This document shows positions 47,576 through 61,272 of a DNA stretch of 64,000 bases, piece by piece. The notes beneath the pieces were generated by a model. That model was not told where the DNA came from, did not search any database, and saw only the letters and a program-made list of their open reading frames with translations. Numbering within the stretch: the stretch's first letter is position 1; each line of letters starts with the position of its first letter. The DNA lies in assembly GCF_037975245.1 (NCBI RefSeq), contig NC_092562.1, forward strand, positions 26,858,054 to 26,922,053, given 5' to 3'. Both the position numbers and the translations under genes were made by a program. The DNA comes from Apostichopus japonicus (Eukaryota; Echinodermata; Holothuroidea; Aspidochirotida; Stichopodidae).

Positions 47576-49779
47576 TTGTAATGTAAACGTGAAAGTGATT
47601 GCGGTTGGACGTAAATCAGGAAAGAGAAACAACGGATGATCTGTATCAAACAGAAATTTAAACAACAGAAAATAACTATTCTTACTGTATATGTTTTATC
47701 TGTTTTGCTTTCCTCGTATTTATTATGTTTTTTTTTTTTTTAAACTTCGCATAGTAGAGGGTAACTTGGTTAGCTGAGGCTAAACTTGCCCAAGGACCTC
47801 AGTTACAAAATCTATAAATATTAAATATTTGAAAGTATGACACTAAACGAGCAGTATTTAAAACATAAGAAAAACGTAAAGAATAAAAAGTAAATGTAAA
47901 ATAAAAATGGACATCAAAAAGTAAGAAACAGAAATATAAACATTAAACAAGCAGTATATACAGAGGAAAAGCAAACCTGTCCGTATTAATCCATCAGTGT
48001 TATCGAAAACACGAAGAAAATAAAGAAATGTTTTGTTCTCTAATTGTCATTTAAAAACGATTTCTTCAGTTTTTTAAATAGTTTCTATCATCTAAGAAAA
48101 ACAGTACTGGCGAAACGTTCTTGACCCTTTGACTGATAAGCCAATGTTATGCAACCACGTACAGCACCGATAAAGTGATTTGACGATAATTCATAACATT
48201 CAAGCTTATTTATGTAGTCGCTAAAAGGAGAATTTGCAGTTCTGATTAGAGCAACTTATAAGGATTGTGTGGAGTTTTTATGTCGATCATTTTCCTCCGT
48301 CAGTAAATATTTATTTACAGTAAACCTGTTCGGTTATTTTTGTAATTCTAAATTTTCAAAAAATAAATATATTAGTGCTGAAATATAATAATGATTGTCA
48401 GAGTACTTATAGAACACTTTATCTCATCGTTGCATCAGAATTCTTATTCCCTTTCGGAGTGATATTTCTTCATTGAAGTGAAAACAAATGTATATTTTTT
48501 TTTACCATACTGGGCTTAAATGCAAACTTGAAAACATAATTTCCACACGGGAGAAGCATAGAACCGTCTATAGTTACAACTTGAAGTCAGTTTGAACTTG
48601 GTTGCCAAGATATCAATGTGTAAATAAACTACCAAGAACTAAGACTTTTCTAGTAGCTGAAGTAGTGGCTTGCTTAGAAAACTTGCTGCTCAATTTTCGC
48701 CCTCATAGCATTTTGTATCACAACGAGAAATATTGTTTTCAATTTTGTTCCATTATGTTAGCCATCTGGCAATTGCAGCGTGAATCATGTCATCAGGGCA
48801 CTGATAATTTTATTGCTTTAATTTGTCATTTATTTATCCATACTGTATCCTCCTCCTGTGATCAAACTTCTGGAGTAGTTGAAGGGTTAAAGGTCAATTT
48901 TGACCAAAATTTTTAGGTCATTCACAATCAAAAGAATGTATGAATAGGCATAGGTAAATTAGAGTGCGACAGTCGGACATTTTCCAACTATCGTCAGTTT
49001 TAACAAGATTGGGGGGGGGGGTGAGACACCCCACACACCCCTTTAGCGACGTCTCTGCGCACACCGATGTCGTTTATTTAAAACAAATTCTTGCAGCTTA
49101 CGACCCAAAGTATACAATTCTTAAACAAATTCATTGCATTTATATAAGTCGACCCAGAAGGCTTATGTTTCATAGATATCGTTTATCAATGACACTCCCG
49201 CGAAAATGTAACGATAATGGACAGATATAATGATCTTCGAGATGCGTTTTGCCAGTTTCACAAGACCCCTTCAAAAAAGGGGCGTCGTTTTCTGTCCGTT
49301 GCATCATATGACCGTTTAGGAAGCGGAAAAAAGCATATATTTCTTGTTGAATGTGAGTTAACGACAGCCACAGGCAACCATGAACACCTTTGCATTTTCT
49401 TTTGAAATATAAGTTAACAACACTTGACAAGAAACGTGTTGAAAGTGTTTTATGGCCAAACCTACATTACTTGGGAAGTGTTACCAAACAGTAAAATATT
49501 TACATACATGTACTCTAATTACTCAGCGACGCTGTAGTTCTATGAAACTTCCTATAGAATGACGTCGCACTTTGGACTGCAAGGACATCGTCAGAGCTAA
49601 TTTACAGACATTGTCGTGATCGAGAGCCTAGATATAGTCATGTTTTGTCATAATATGTGAGCATAAGACTTGCAGTTATTGTGAAAGCTATGGCATCCGG
49701 TAACGATAAGAGAAATACCAAACACGCCAAAACTAAAGAATTCAGCTAGGCCTTCCTTAACAAATCCCCATAGCATACT

Positions 49780-50287
49780 CAGGGTCGTATTTAGACATGT
49801 GGGGGCCCATGGGCAACCTTCAGTAGTGGAGGCTCACAGCACCCAAGTGTTCGCCGTCCGAGGAAGGGTGTAAAGGGACGGTTCCTCCTCCCCTTTGGAA
49901 TGTTTTGATTTAATTAACCGTGCTTAGATGCAAAATGGTGCAGTAATTTGTGATTTTTGAAGTAAATTTACGTTCAAGAATTTTCATTACGATATGTAAG
50001 CCTGTTTGCTTCCCCAATTTTCATTACAAGCAAAAAGGTTGCTACCACCTCTCTCAGTACAAATGAACAGATTGATACCACCCCTACCGTATGCAAATTA
50101 ACAGGTTGCTACAATATCTCTCAGTACAAATGAGCAATCATGATCAATCATAACAATAATACTTTTCGATTGATGATACGTGTCAGCCTACATTTTCCTT
50201 AGATTTTTTTCATGAAATATGTGGAGGCCCCTTGTTGTGGGGACCATGGGCAACTGCCCACGTCGCTCATTCCTAAATCCGGCCCTG
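49780..50287. mobile_element. Short inverted-repeat element (MITE-like)
   Basis: Left end CAGGGTCGTATTTAGACATG; the reverse complement of the right end reads CAGGGCCGGATTTAGGAATG. Subterminal GGGGGCCCATGGGCAAC also recurs inverted (GGGGACCATGGGCAAC direct on the right). Length 508. No matching target duplication is visible. Confidence 0.7.
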
Positions 50288-52341
50288 TAAACAGTATTAA
50301 CAAACAAGGCAGGATAAACGAGGGTCAGAGGGGCACGTGCCCTTCCAGTTTTATGCAAACATTTACCGTTTATGCACCGTTAATTAGTATATCTCGATAA
50401 AGTGGTAACTGGTTTTGTTATCGTTACAATGTGGTGTCCATTCTACTCTACCGTACACAGACTCCACATAAAAATAAATACACCTACAGGCTAGGCAACT
50501 AATGTTTTGCACAATTTACACGAAAACATGCCGGAAGAGAGAGCAGAAGGCCAACCATGTACATACCCAATGAACCATTGCACTGAGATACTTTTGAACG
50601 ATTTACAGGATAGTGACTAGTTTCCTGCAGCGGTAAGTAATCTGCTTATTGTGTGTGGTTCAATCACCGGGAGGTGATTTTCAAACTTTGGATAGGCCTG
50701 GATATGTTGACCGAATTGCTTGCATACAGTTGTTCTGCGCAGTTAATGAATGTTCACATGTGAAGCATTCATATTCGTTACATGAGAAATTGGGATAGGC
50801 CAACAAGCTTATTAGGCTAAATCATCACCATACGCAGACATGGAAACACAATTAGCTTGAATTGGGATCCATATAAGTAGCCTAGTCCTATCCTACTCCT
50901 AGGTCTTATACACTTCAATCTACGGTAGCCTTGTCTAGGGTCGTTATGTTTAAAGGCTAGGGGCATTTCGCGTAGCCTAAGTTAGGTAAAGTGTTGTTTT
51001 GAACTAGTGAAACACAGGCAACAGAAGTGTAATTATTCTACGTCAGTAAGAAAACAAATTTCAGGAAGAATTTTTAAGAAGCCTATGCAAAACTGGCAAA
51101 CTCTTTTGGTCAACCAGACGTAGTCATAGCCTAAATGGCTATTCTTATTTCAGTTCATGATCAAATTCATTAACTTAATTTCCTAAAAAGGATTGGAAAT
51201 TAGTAAGATAACATTCATTAAAAACTTGTGCATTAATGGCTCACAGGGAATTCTAAGACACTCCAAACCTTTCCAATATGTGGCTTCAAGTTGTTGTAGT
51301 GTTTGTGGTGATCACGGTCATTGTCACTTTTTTGAAATTTTGTACTGGTACTGTAGGATGTAGTAGCCTAGGCTCCTTAAACCTAACTTTTTAATATAAC
51401 ATAATTCCATTGGAAATTTATTTCAAATTTGACAGTAATATTTGGATGAATATTTTGAGCAGCAAAAATGTATTCAACATTGCTGTTCATGTAATCAGTC
51501 AATTGGGATAATTTTTCTTATTAATTAATCTTAGCAATTTGCTACAGTCAATGCACATGTCTTCCTATATCATGCTTCAAAGCACTTGTAAGAGCAGTAT
51601 GAACTATTCCTAATCGTTTTCAATTGAAACTGCTGGTCAATACAAGGGCTTTAAAGCAGAACATGAAAGTATAAGACAACTTGATGAAAGTAATGATTTA
51701 GACCTTCTGATTCTGAAAAATATAGCACTTTGAAATACTTGCACACTTTACTAGGCTATCTGGCTAACTCTCTGTTTATCTGGTAAAGTCATGAAATGTC
51801 CAAAATGCATGTTAACTGTATTGTCACATCCCTATTCCCTACATTTACAATATTTATAGTACACTGATATATGCTCACTCATCAATATTTGAGTTTTCAG
51901 ATTAAAGAGTTTTTAACAAAGTCCATGTACATTACTAAGTAATATAAACCTTCCTATAAGCACTATAGTTTCAAATGCCAGTTTCAAATGCCAGCTAATA
52001 GGACCAGATGCATTTTCTTCAATTCACTTGACATGTTTGGAAAGAAACATTTCATGACCACCATGAGAAAGTGATCAACCAGTTTCAATAGTGAACCTGC
52101 ATACTTTTAAATGTTGTTTCCTTCAAGTATCAATTGTGTATTGCATTGAAAAATAATCATTTTTGACAATTCTTTGATTTTCAACAACTGTTTCTGAGAT
52201 GCCAAACAGTCAACAGTTGATTCAATTCATCAGAAATGTTCTGTTTAGTGTAGACATAGATAGTCACCTGTACACAACATAGTGTTACGGAGGTTTATGA
52301 TTGTACATAATATAAATATCTTCACTTGAATTTCCTCTCAG
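50288..52341. other. Upstream region of the Tie-like gene
   Basis: No coding exon seen. A promoter and non-coding first exon should lie here or further left, since the first coding exon starts at an acceptor (CCTCTCAG, 52334-52341). A GTAAGT donor near 50634 is one candidate exon end. Confidence 0.35.
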
Positions 52342-52446
52342 GTTTAACAAAGATATTGTCAGAAGAAAAGATGACTTACAAAGTGCAGGTCATTGCTGTA
52401 ACTACGTTGCTGCTGTGGCAAATACTCCTAAATTATGGACAAAATG
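52342..52446 (+). CDS. Tie-like gene exon: 5' UTR end and signal peptide
   Basis: The first in-frame ATG (52371) opens MTYKVQVIAVTTLLLWQILL, a typical hydrophobic secretion signal, then NYGQN and a phase-1 GTAATG donor. An ATG upstream of it in the same region has no signal-like sequence and reads through the intron. Confidence 0.78.
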
Positions 52447-55400
52447 GTAATGTTGTATTTTTGTTGTTGCTTTCACAGCAGTCCATAGTGTTGACATGTT
52501 ATAAATTTTGTAGCAATGCTATGCCTATACTTGTGATATGAAATATACTAAATAGTAAAAGCAACAAAACTTCTACCCTTGCAGTATCAAAATGTTAAGT
52601 TTACTGTAGATTATCTGGATCCTTTCAAGACTTGCGATATCAGCTAAAGTGATATTGATGTAATTATCCTGATAATGCTGGTGCATTGGGTAATGTACAT
52701 CAAAAATCATGTTACACTATGTAAGCCATTCAATTTCCAACTCTGTTCACCTCTCATTCTTCAAGAAAATCAGGGCTATACATCATCGTCTCTTTAGTGC
52801 CTTTTTTTTCAATTTGAAACGGTTTCTTCAATTCCTCTTCCGATTCCCTTCATCTATGGTAGCTATGATTTCATGAATGTAATTTAAGCAGGAAAGAAAA
52901 ATTAAAACCTTCGTCAATATGTTTATCAGATATTCAATCTCCCAGATCCTACAACAACGGTTAGGTGTATGTTATTCAATTACCGGGAAATTCAACATCC
53001 TGTTTTATATTTTTATATCTACATGGGTCTGTACTGTTTCTGATAAAAAGGTTTACTGTTTTCCTTAACCTTTAGCATGCAATATACGCACTATTGAATT
53101 TATATAATGGGTCTTGTTGCTAGTCTCAATCTTAAGAGGAAGTAACTGTATGCTTGCATACAGCAGAGTCTTACTGTAGCTTTATTATGCCTGTATATAT
53201 ATCAAAGGTTACTGTCATATTGGTAATTTGAAACATGTCTGAAGCTGTAACACTTCCGTGTTACATATGCTGCTCAAACAATGTGCATTGTTTTAACTGG
53301 TACAGTGCTACATATTACTCCAATCTTACCTTTTGGAAACATAAGATAGGAAAACAATGTCCCCATTTATTCTATTTTGCCTAAATGTCTTCTGAAATGA
53401 AGAATTGTACCAACATTCTTCAATTATGAATGGAAGGGCAAAAATGGTATGAATGGATGGCTTCAGGCATTTAATTAATTTGGATGTAAAGTAAATCATT
53501 AAAAACCACAGCTGTCAGTCTAGGTTGTATTTTTGTATATCCCTTTCACTTTTTGAGAAATGAACAGCTGCGGTTAATAAGTGGTTTCTATGGAAATCAT
53601 GACGATATTTTACTTGTTTACGTGTTATGTTCTTGCTGTTAACATATTAAGTGACGGGTCTGTATATAGGTCGACCAATATAAACAAGGACTAGGTAAGT
53701 TATCCCGACACAACGTTCGCAAGACTTGGGGATAATATTTGTATTTGATTGCATAAGATTTAACGTTTACATTTATTTCCGAATTATGCAAGGGCAAATA
53801 GTGTTGAAAGTCAGTAAGGAAAGTCCTGTTATTTATGTAACAATGAAACTCCTAGACCTAAATTAAAGTTCACACTTGTTTTTTTGTGAATAACAATACA
53901 CACCTTTACTGCAGAGGCTTAAGAAAGCAGCCAATCCATTAAAAACATTATTTCTAATCAGCCGTATTACAGGGCTTTTGATTCCTATGGGAATCATTAT
54001 GATTGTTTACTTGTTTCACTTGTTTTTAACTTTATTATGTTTTTTTGTTCTTGATGTCTACTGGCAGTAAACAAAAGCCTTATTTTTAACTGCTATACAG
54101 CAAATTCCACTGGCATTTAAGTCAGTAAATAGCCAGCATTTTGGGAGCTACCAAAATTAGTAACAATTGAATGTTAACATTTTTGCATGAACACACTGGA
54201 TTACAAAATACCATAACATTTCAAATAACAAATATCTGATTTATCCTAAGTTAGTCAAGCTGCTTTGTTTTAATAAAAACAAAAATTGCCAACCCTGCTT
54301 TCATTTTACAAATGCAAGTTACAGGTTTGCAATCACACGTGTAAGGTATATGTGAAATATTGAATATAATATACATGATATAATGAATACTGTGCACAGC
54401 AGTCTACAGTACAGTGTGAACACTATGTGTTATATTGTCAACGTTTTGTAGTCTTAACTTCAGAACTGGTTTGTATGTTTTTGATTTTTTGACAGAGGCA
54501 AAGTGACCTGTGAGATGGTGATGATATGTGTGATGGCATGTGAATGTGTATGTATGTGAGCCCCTGTATGTGAACACCATAATTTTAAACTAGCACATAT
54601 AGATTAAGTTCATACTTGGTATGTGTATTGATCCCCATGCTGTGTGCAAACTACCTATTGAATTGAATTGGTGGAGTCACATTCTGAAAACCTTTAAAAT
54701 ATGATAACTGTATTAAAGGTTAAGCTACAATGACCACAAATGGTATAGAGTGAGTACAAGAACAAGATAATGTGTGGTCAATATAGGTCGAGTCTGTAAA
54801 CTGTGAAAATGTTGAATGAATTTTATGCTAGGAAAGTGGATCCATGTTAGTAAGTAGAAGGAACCTGTTGAGCTTGGAGAATATCTAAGGTCATTTCAAG
54901 TCAACTATGTAGACCCTTGTAAACTTGATAACTTAAACATGTAAAGCTTGAATTACTATAATATTTGGTATTTAGGTCTACATTAGTGAATACCAGAATA
55001 AGTTTGCTTCTTGGGAAGTCAACTGTCATTTGAGATTATTAGAAGTTAAAGTCTGAAAGCTCTTGAATACACAAATGTCTCTAGTACAGCATGAATTAAC
55101 ATGTAAGTTGATATGGAAATCTACAAACAGTGTGGACCTTGCAGATAAATTCATGTGAGTAATGTTTAACACTTAAAACTCTAAACAGTATTACTGTTCA
55201 AGGTTCTTGAATCTAAAATGAGGAATTTATCACTCAGCCACTTGGCTCTCTGGTTTGTAAGTGAGGTTGTTTGTAATTATATATTGTTATATTATGGTTA
55301 TTTTATGGTTATATTATGATTCAGAGCAAATTGTTTTTATGCCATAATATTTATTGGTGTACTACTTTCTTTGTGACCCTGACCCCCAATAATTCCAACA

Positions 55401-58400
55401 CAGGTGGGAAATATCCTAGGAAATTTGATTGCCTCATGTTATAATACAAAAAATTGTTTAAATGTAACAAGAGGATAGTATAAAGTTAAATATAAGAGCA
55501 TACATCTGTTTTGTTTGCAAGAATCTCATTGTATTCTTTTCTTTTCAATGACAGTTAACATGTTCTCTCTCAATAGAGCCAGTAAAGATGACTTTACTCG
55601 GAGTAAAGCCTTTTGAGTCTGAAAATACTAAAACACACTACCAGTGTCACATTAGCGAATCCGATAATATTGCAGCAACTGCCCATGTAGAGTCTTTCAG
55701 GACAGTTTGGACAAGGAATGATGCTAATGAAAATGTAGATCCACCAGCTCCAGCCTGGAATGCTGGTGGTGCTTATAAACATTGGAGGGTAACATTGGAC
55801 AATAATGGAAATAATGACGCCTTTGGGGTGTTTGGATGTGAAGCTGCATTAAATGGAAAGATCACTACATCAATCTCCGGGATATTTATGAGATCAGATG
55901 GTGAGTTACTCACAGCTGTAGTTATTGGCCTGTCATACATTATATCATTACATAATAATACAACGTTATCACAGGTGGTATGATAATGATATGTGGACGT
56001 TTTACTGCAGCGTGTTTAGAATAGATTACATAATATGAGCTTAACACATTACAAGTCTCCTGTTATATTGCATATATGCATATATTGCATATTTACAAAT
56101 GTATTCCTGACAAGAACATTTTTTGGGGGAACAATATTCAAGCTGGGTAGCAAAAGTGGTTGAAGTGATGACATAAAACATTATAGTGCAATTAAGGGTA
56201 GGCATTGGTACTGCTAATAAAACAATCTGGACGATTGTTGCACTATACTTTCAACATGGCTTTAATTGCAATGCAGTCATGTGGATGAGGATAATGACGG
56301 TGTAAATGTCAACTTCAATATGTACAGTAACAAGACGACATTTGGTTGAAAATGCAAAGCAAATGATAAAACGTTACATGCTTCTTTGCACAATTTGCAT
56401 CAACTTTATCTTGGACCCTTTAATGCGATTCCATACTTGACACTTGATCCCTTTGTGGCATCAATCTGTTAATATCCAGGAGAATGCAAATTGTAAAAAT
56501 ACAGCTAATTTTGTATCATACCATTAAACCGTTCTTCTAGAGTTTTACTGAATGTGGTTGCTGTAGCATTAAGTTATTTGAGGCATTTATGTTATTATGT
56601 TATAATATAAGCAGTGCTGAAAAATATTGTTCTTACAATAGTTTTGTTAAGAACTTGTTAAATGTTTGATTTAGTATTTAATACCATATAGATTTTACAC
56701 AGGCCAATATATATAACTCATGTATATATTGTTACAATGTCCTTGATTTCAGCCGGTATTGTACCCAGTGATGAGCTGGTCTCATTAACTGTCAATGCGG
56801 GTGATACAGATGTAAGCATTGGTATGAAGAGCATCGGATCGAGTAATGTTGCAGGCTTCAGATGGTTGAAGGATAATGCAAGGAACAGTGTTATTAGTGG
56901 ACAAGATACTTGGGTCATCAGTGGACCAGTTGAGGAAGATGATGCTGGTGTCTATGAGTGTCATATCCAAGGCCAGAGGATTAATGCAACACAAGGTCTA
57001 AAACTGTTGATAGTAAGAGGTTTGTAAATCACTTACATATTTCAGATATGAACTGCTTAATAGCCATTTACTAAACACATCTTTGTTTAAGAGACATTCG
57101 TTATCATAATGTGTTAAAGCCCAACAGGATTGTGGTTCATGACACCATAACAATCTCATATTAATAAAATATAGGATATTCTGTAAGGTCATTTGACTAT
57201 CACAGCTCTATGTCTTGCGACTAGATTAATGGTTGTTTCAATTTGTGAACTATTTTTAGCAGATAAATCCTTCCTTTCCCCATTATGAAGATCGCGAGTG
57301 GTGATGTTTTCATGGAAGAAGTAATTCAAAACTTAAGTTTCCTTGTATAACATTGCATGTTATATTGCTGTATCCTTGGAATGTGGTTGATTTGAAATGT
57401 TGACACAAAGTGTTGATCCTCACTTCATCACTATTGTAAGAAAGCACAGAATATATATGGACATTGAAATCTAATTACACTCACTGCCACACCATTAAGT
57501 CTGACAATGAGAGTGTTACAAGCTTAATACCATCTTGCAAAAACGCCAAACTCTGAACATTTGTGTTCTATGAGATTTACTAGATTTCAAAAACGTTAAC
57601 ATTCTGAAAATCAGTGTTTTGCACAGTATGCTTCTTCCCTGATAAAATGTCAAAAGTCTGAGGTAATGTATCTGTGCCAAACTGCAATAATCTGAAAATT
57701 TACTATTTTGAAAAGATTTACTAAGTGTATGAACTGTAATAATCTGAAAATTGTTTTGTAGAAATTTGCTTATTGTGTAACAAGGTACAAGTATAAAACT
57801 TGCCGTTTCACACACTTGCCAAGATCTTGACAAACATCTACAATCCGGCACTTGAAACAATATTACTTTGTGTCGTAACATCCACAAAATGTATTTTGCC
57901 ATTCACAGATTTTCTCTTTTGTATTGCCATAATGACATTAACTAACATGCTGTTGCCAGATGCACCTATAAAATGTCACCAAGTTTTAAAAAAATTGTAC
58001 TTCTACGTTGTTTTTTAGATGTTGGTTGTTACTTCCAGATGCCAAAAAAATCCAGCACTTTCGTTAAACTATGAACTTTAGTAATTGGAGTACACTCTAT
58101 TGGCCAATAATCAAATTAATAGATCACCTTAAACTGGTATTTAATTTGAATAATATAAAACATCTGACAATATCTATAGAGTTAATTAAAACATTTAATT
58201 CACTTATTTGAAATACTATGAAGAATTTATGTTATCTGAGATAGATTACTGTACCTGCGGTTTGAATGGGGTTTTTATGAACATCCTTCACAAAGTTAAA
58301 TTGTTACAGTCCAAAATGTGACAGGTGAATGCTGCAGTTACAGAAATTACTTCTAATTTAATATGGACTAATTATAGTTAGTTACATTTATTTATGAACA

Positions 58401-61272
58401 TCAGATAGGTCTTTCTTTCATCTGTAGTTTTTCTAGGGGAATTTCCTTTATCAATATAAATGTTTTGTGTTGAATAAGCATCACAAGTAGTAAAGAGAAG
58501 CAATTGTCTCAATTTTGTAAATTTCAAAGCAAGTGTGAGATCAAGGAGAGCGTTCTTGAGAAACTTGTGCATTGCTTAAAGAGAGGATATGATCAAAATG
58601 TGAAGGCGCAACTATTATACAAACAAATGATAACGGTCTGTATTTCAGACTGTTTTTTGTTTCCAAATTCCTACCTTTGTCACTGTGGTATGTAAGTGAT
58701 CACACCTGTATCAGCAAAGCCCATTGAGACCAGATTAGAGATCGTCTGGATACAAGAAGTTACTACATGTACAGTAAAGTGTACAAAACTTGTTCCTGGC
58801 TGGTACATTGTGATCCAAAATGTGAAATTGAGCTGCATATCATAATTTTTATCTTTGCATGATCTTTTCATAACACCAGCTTGTCCAGCTCAACGATGGG
58901 GTCCAGATGCTTGTCATGGTATATGTGATAACTGCTATAACGGAGGCATTTGTGATGAGACTAGTGGAAAATGCATTTGTGCCCCTGGGTTCAAAGGAGC
59001 AAATTGTGAAGAAGGTAACACTTTTCTCCTTGTTTAACTGAAAGCAAAGGTATACCTGACATATCTTTATGACAGATAGAGATTCTACATAATGCACTTT
59101 GCAAATCATAAAAGGAAAAAAAAAAACAATTTATTGAACTTCCCACAGGTAGTCCATTTCGCTTCTCATGCTAAAGATATGATGTTGATAAAGAGCAGGA
59201 AGCAATTGCTCAAGTCTACAGTTTCAAAGCTTAGACCTTGTATCTTGCATGTAAAGGTATGATGTTGATAATAAAAACAATAAAAACCAACAACAGCTAT
59301 CATATCTGCAGAATAAAGGCATTTCTGAAAAAGGGACTTTTAGGCCTTATTTGCACATCAGTGTGTCCAGAAAGTTGAAAATCCAATGTAGATTATATAC
59401 TTGTAAGTGTAGTAATTAATTTACCTAGAGAGTAGCAGGAATGGTTTATAAGTATATGCAATCCTATTTTGTAGACAGGACCTTGTTGTTATGATGGTGA
59501 TGGTGATGGTGACGGTGACGGTGGTGGTGGTCGTGATGGTGGTGATGGTGGTGGTGATGGTGCAGGTGATGGTGGTGGGGATGTTGATGACGGTGGTGAT
59601 GGTGGTGATGATGGTGATGCAGGTGATGGTGGTGTTGATGGTGGTGGTGGTGATGGTAGTGGTGATGGTGGTGATGATGGTGATGCAGGTGATGGTGGTG
59701 TTGATGGTGGTGATGGTGGTGGTGGTGGTGATGGTGGTGGTGGTGGTGGGCCATGGTGATGGTCATGGTGATTATTATTATATCAACATCTATAACATTT
59801 ACAAATATACTACAATTGCAATTTACCTTAACATAAACCTATACCCTTGGTAGTAACATGACCTGTTGGACATCAGTAAAATCAGCACAACTCATTCAAT
59901 CAAGTTCCCATGAAACAAATGCCAATTGAATTCAGTTATTGATAGCCAACACTTGTGATTAGGCTGCATATGGTTGCACGGATCCTCAAATATGGTTTTT
60001 CAGTAAAATACATTAAAGCAGGGTTTGGTTTTGACTACAAAGGGGTTTAAACCTGATGTAAACCGGTCAAAACTAGGTTTAAACCAGTCAAAATTCTAAA
60101 ATAAAATACATTTTTTTCGGTGTCGGACGTACCCGTGCAAAATATTTGAACACCAACCAACAATGTAGTGGGAATATGCAAAATGTAATTCACAATTTGA
60201 TAATTAGTATCAGACATATTAGTTGTATCTTTTCACTAATTGAATGATGCAAGTTAGGTAGCTCAATTGGGAACAAGTGTTGAGAAACAGATGTTTTAAA
60301 GTTGGCATTTTTTGGAGATGTACTGTACGTCCGACACCAATTGTACTTTTTGACCAAATTTCATTTTTTTTGCCAATACAGGTAGGGGATTTACACCTAT
60401 TAACAGAATTGCCCTGTACTGATAAATCAACAGAAGTCTTGAAATGCCTTTTTGAGCTGTAGTAAATTACTTGTTCCAAGTTCAATTGCAGTTTAACTTT
60501 ACACTGTAAATTGTAGTTAGGAAGTTTCATGGAAATTAATATCTGTCAGTAGGCCTAAGCTTTAATAATACTGTATATCTGTATTCCACATGTGTCCTTT
60601 GAACAATGCTTGATAGGGGCCTACTTGGCTTAGATACTTTGCTGTAGATGAAAATCTCTTATTGGGTTGACAAACATGTCAGTTTATGCACAAAATTAGT
60701 TTTGACCAGTTTTGACCACTTTTAGGTGGTCAAACCCCCCCCCCCCCGGCTTAAACCAGTTTAAACTGGGCGGTTTAAACCACCTTGGTTAAAACTGGCC
60801 AACCCTGCATTAAAGGGTGTATGTATCCTATTTTGTCATTTTTAAATAATGTCTTGAATGTGTTGATGACACTGAGGTCAACTTTACTAGCCTCATTATA
60901 GGACATTGTTGAATACACTTGAAACATTCAAAAGTATGATAATAAACCTTTGCACTTTTTGTTTCTGATCTAATGTTTTCAAAGATTTAAGTGTTCTGCA
61001 CATGACTAAAAACATGCAGCTTCTGTGTTGACTGGAAACCAATGAAGTTGCATATCCATGACTTTGAGATGCTTCTCACGTGACAAGGGTGGAATTTTAA
61101 TTAATTTATATTTTTCTGTTAGGTTGCGGAGGTAACAGATATGGGGACACATGTGAAAAGCAATGTTCTAGCACCGACAAATCTGGTAAATGCAGTAGTT
61201 ACCTCTTCTGCCTCGCCCACCCATATGGCTGTAGCTGTAATACAGGATGGAAGGGGTTGGACTGTCTTACCG
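52342..61272 (+). CDS. Tie-like receptor ectodomain, 5' part: signal peptide, two Ig-like and two EGF-like domains
   Basis: Exons 52342-52446 (start ATG at 52371), 55577-55900, 56753-57019, 58880-59014 and 61123-61272; all internal junctions are phase 1, so each domain is a symmetrical cassette. The N-terminus is a signal peptide (VIAVTTLLLWQILLNYGQN). Ig-like 1 has YQCHIS and FGCEAAL cysteines; Ig-like 2 ends DDAGVYECH. EGF 1 begins ACPAQRWGPDACHGICDNC and ends CICAPGFKGANC. EGF 2 contains CSSYLFCLAHPYGCSCNTGW then KGLDC, a strong match to the Tie/TEK EGF-like cluster. The rest, including membrane and cytoplasmic parts, lies beyond the window, so it may be a Tie-type kinase or another receptor with a Tie-like ectodomain. 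Confidence 0.85.
52447..55576. other. Intron 1 of the Tie-like gene
   Basis: 3.1 kb, AT-rich. No further exon or mobile element recognised. Confidence 0.45.
55577..55900 (+). CDS. Tie-like gene exon: Ig-like domain 1
   Basis: 324 bases, phase 1/1. Paired cysteines in HYQCHISES and VFGCEAALNG, with Trp residues between (TVWTRND, KHWRVTL). Acceptor CTCTCAATAG, donor GATG|GTGAGT. Resembles the divergent N-terminal Ig domain of Tie receptors, though similarity is weaker than in the EGF part. Confidence 0.82.
56753..57019 (+). CDS. Tie-like gene exon: Ig-like domain 2
   Basis: 267 bases, phase 1/1. FRWLKDN and EDDAGVYECHIQGQ are the classic C strand and D-x-G-x-Y-x-C of an Ig set domain. Only one of the usual two cysteines is obvious; the B-strand Cys is not seen. 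Confidence 0.85.
57020..58879. other. Intron 3 of the Tie-like gene
   Basis: 1.9 kb, no supported exon or repeat family recognised. Confidence 0.45.
58880..59014 (+). CDS. Tie-like gene exon: EGF-like module 1
   Basis: 135 bases, phase 1/1. It encodes CPAQRWGPDACHGICDNCY, NGGICDETSGKCICAPGF and KGANCEEG, with eight cysteines in laminin-EGF-like spacing, matching the first EGF-like module of Tie receptors. Confidence 0.9.
59490..59770. repeat. (GGTGAT)n / GGT-rich minisatellite
   Basis: Nearly 280 bases of GGT, GAT and GTG triplets, with a larger repeated block GATGGTGATGCAGGTGATGG at two places. It gives long Val/Met frames on + and His frames on -, which are not genes. Intronic in the Tie-like gene. 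Confidence 0.95.
60019..60807. mobile_element. hAT-like non-autonomous DNA transposon
   Basis: Ends CAGGGTTTGGTTTTGAC and, inverted, CAGGGTTGGCCAGTTTTAAC. Subterminal GGTTTAAACC motifs occur on both sides. Flanked by a perfect 8-bp target duplication CATTAAAG (60011-60018 and 60808-60815), the hAT signature. 789 bases, no transposase. Intronic in the Tie-like gene. Confidence 0.87.
61123..61272 (+). CDS. Tie-like gene exon: EGF-like module 2
   Basis: 150 bases, phase 1/1. It encodes CGGNRYGDTCEKQCS, then CSSYLFCLAHPYGCSC, NTGWKGLDC. The S-Y-x-F-C-L...PYGCSC...GWKGL-C pattern is diagnostic of the second EGF-like module of Tie receptors. Acceptor TTTCTGTTAG, donor ACCG|GTAGAG. Confidence 0.9.

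Larger units (their letters stand above)
45084..49779. other. Intergenic region with repeat fragments
   Basis: About 45365-45660 contains a diverged fragment of the inverted-repeat transposon family (CTATCTAAGCGGA..., ATCGGTTGGCG). A 137-bp tandem duplication lies at 47311-47575. The rest is AT-rich with no supported exon. Confidence 0.5.

Noticed and set aside
48602-48916. 104-residue open frame
   Set aside because: No recognisable domain or exon signals, low-complexity surroundings.
59464-59853. Long His-rich (- strand) and Val/Met-rich (+ strand) frames
   Set aside because: Both are translations of a GGT/GAT simple repeat with no splice context or recognisable domain.
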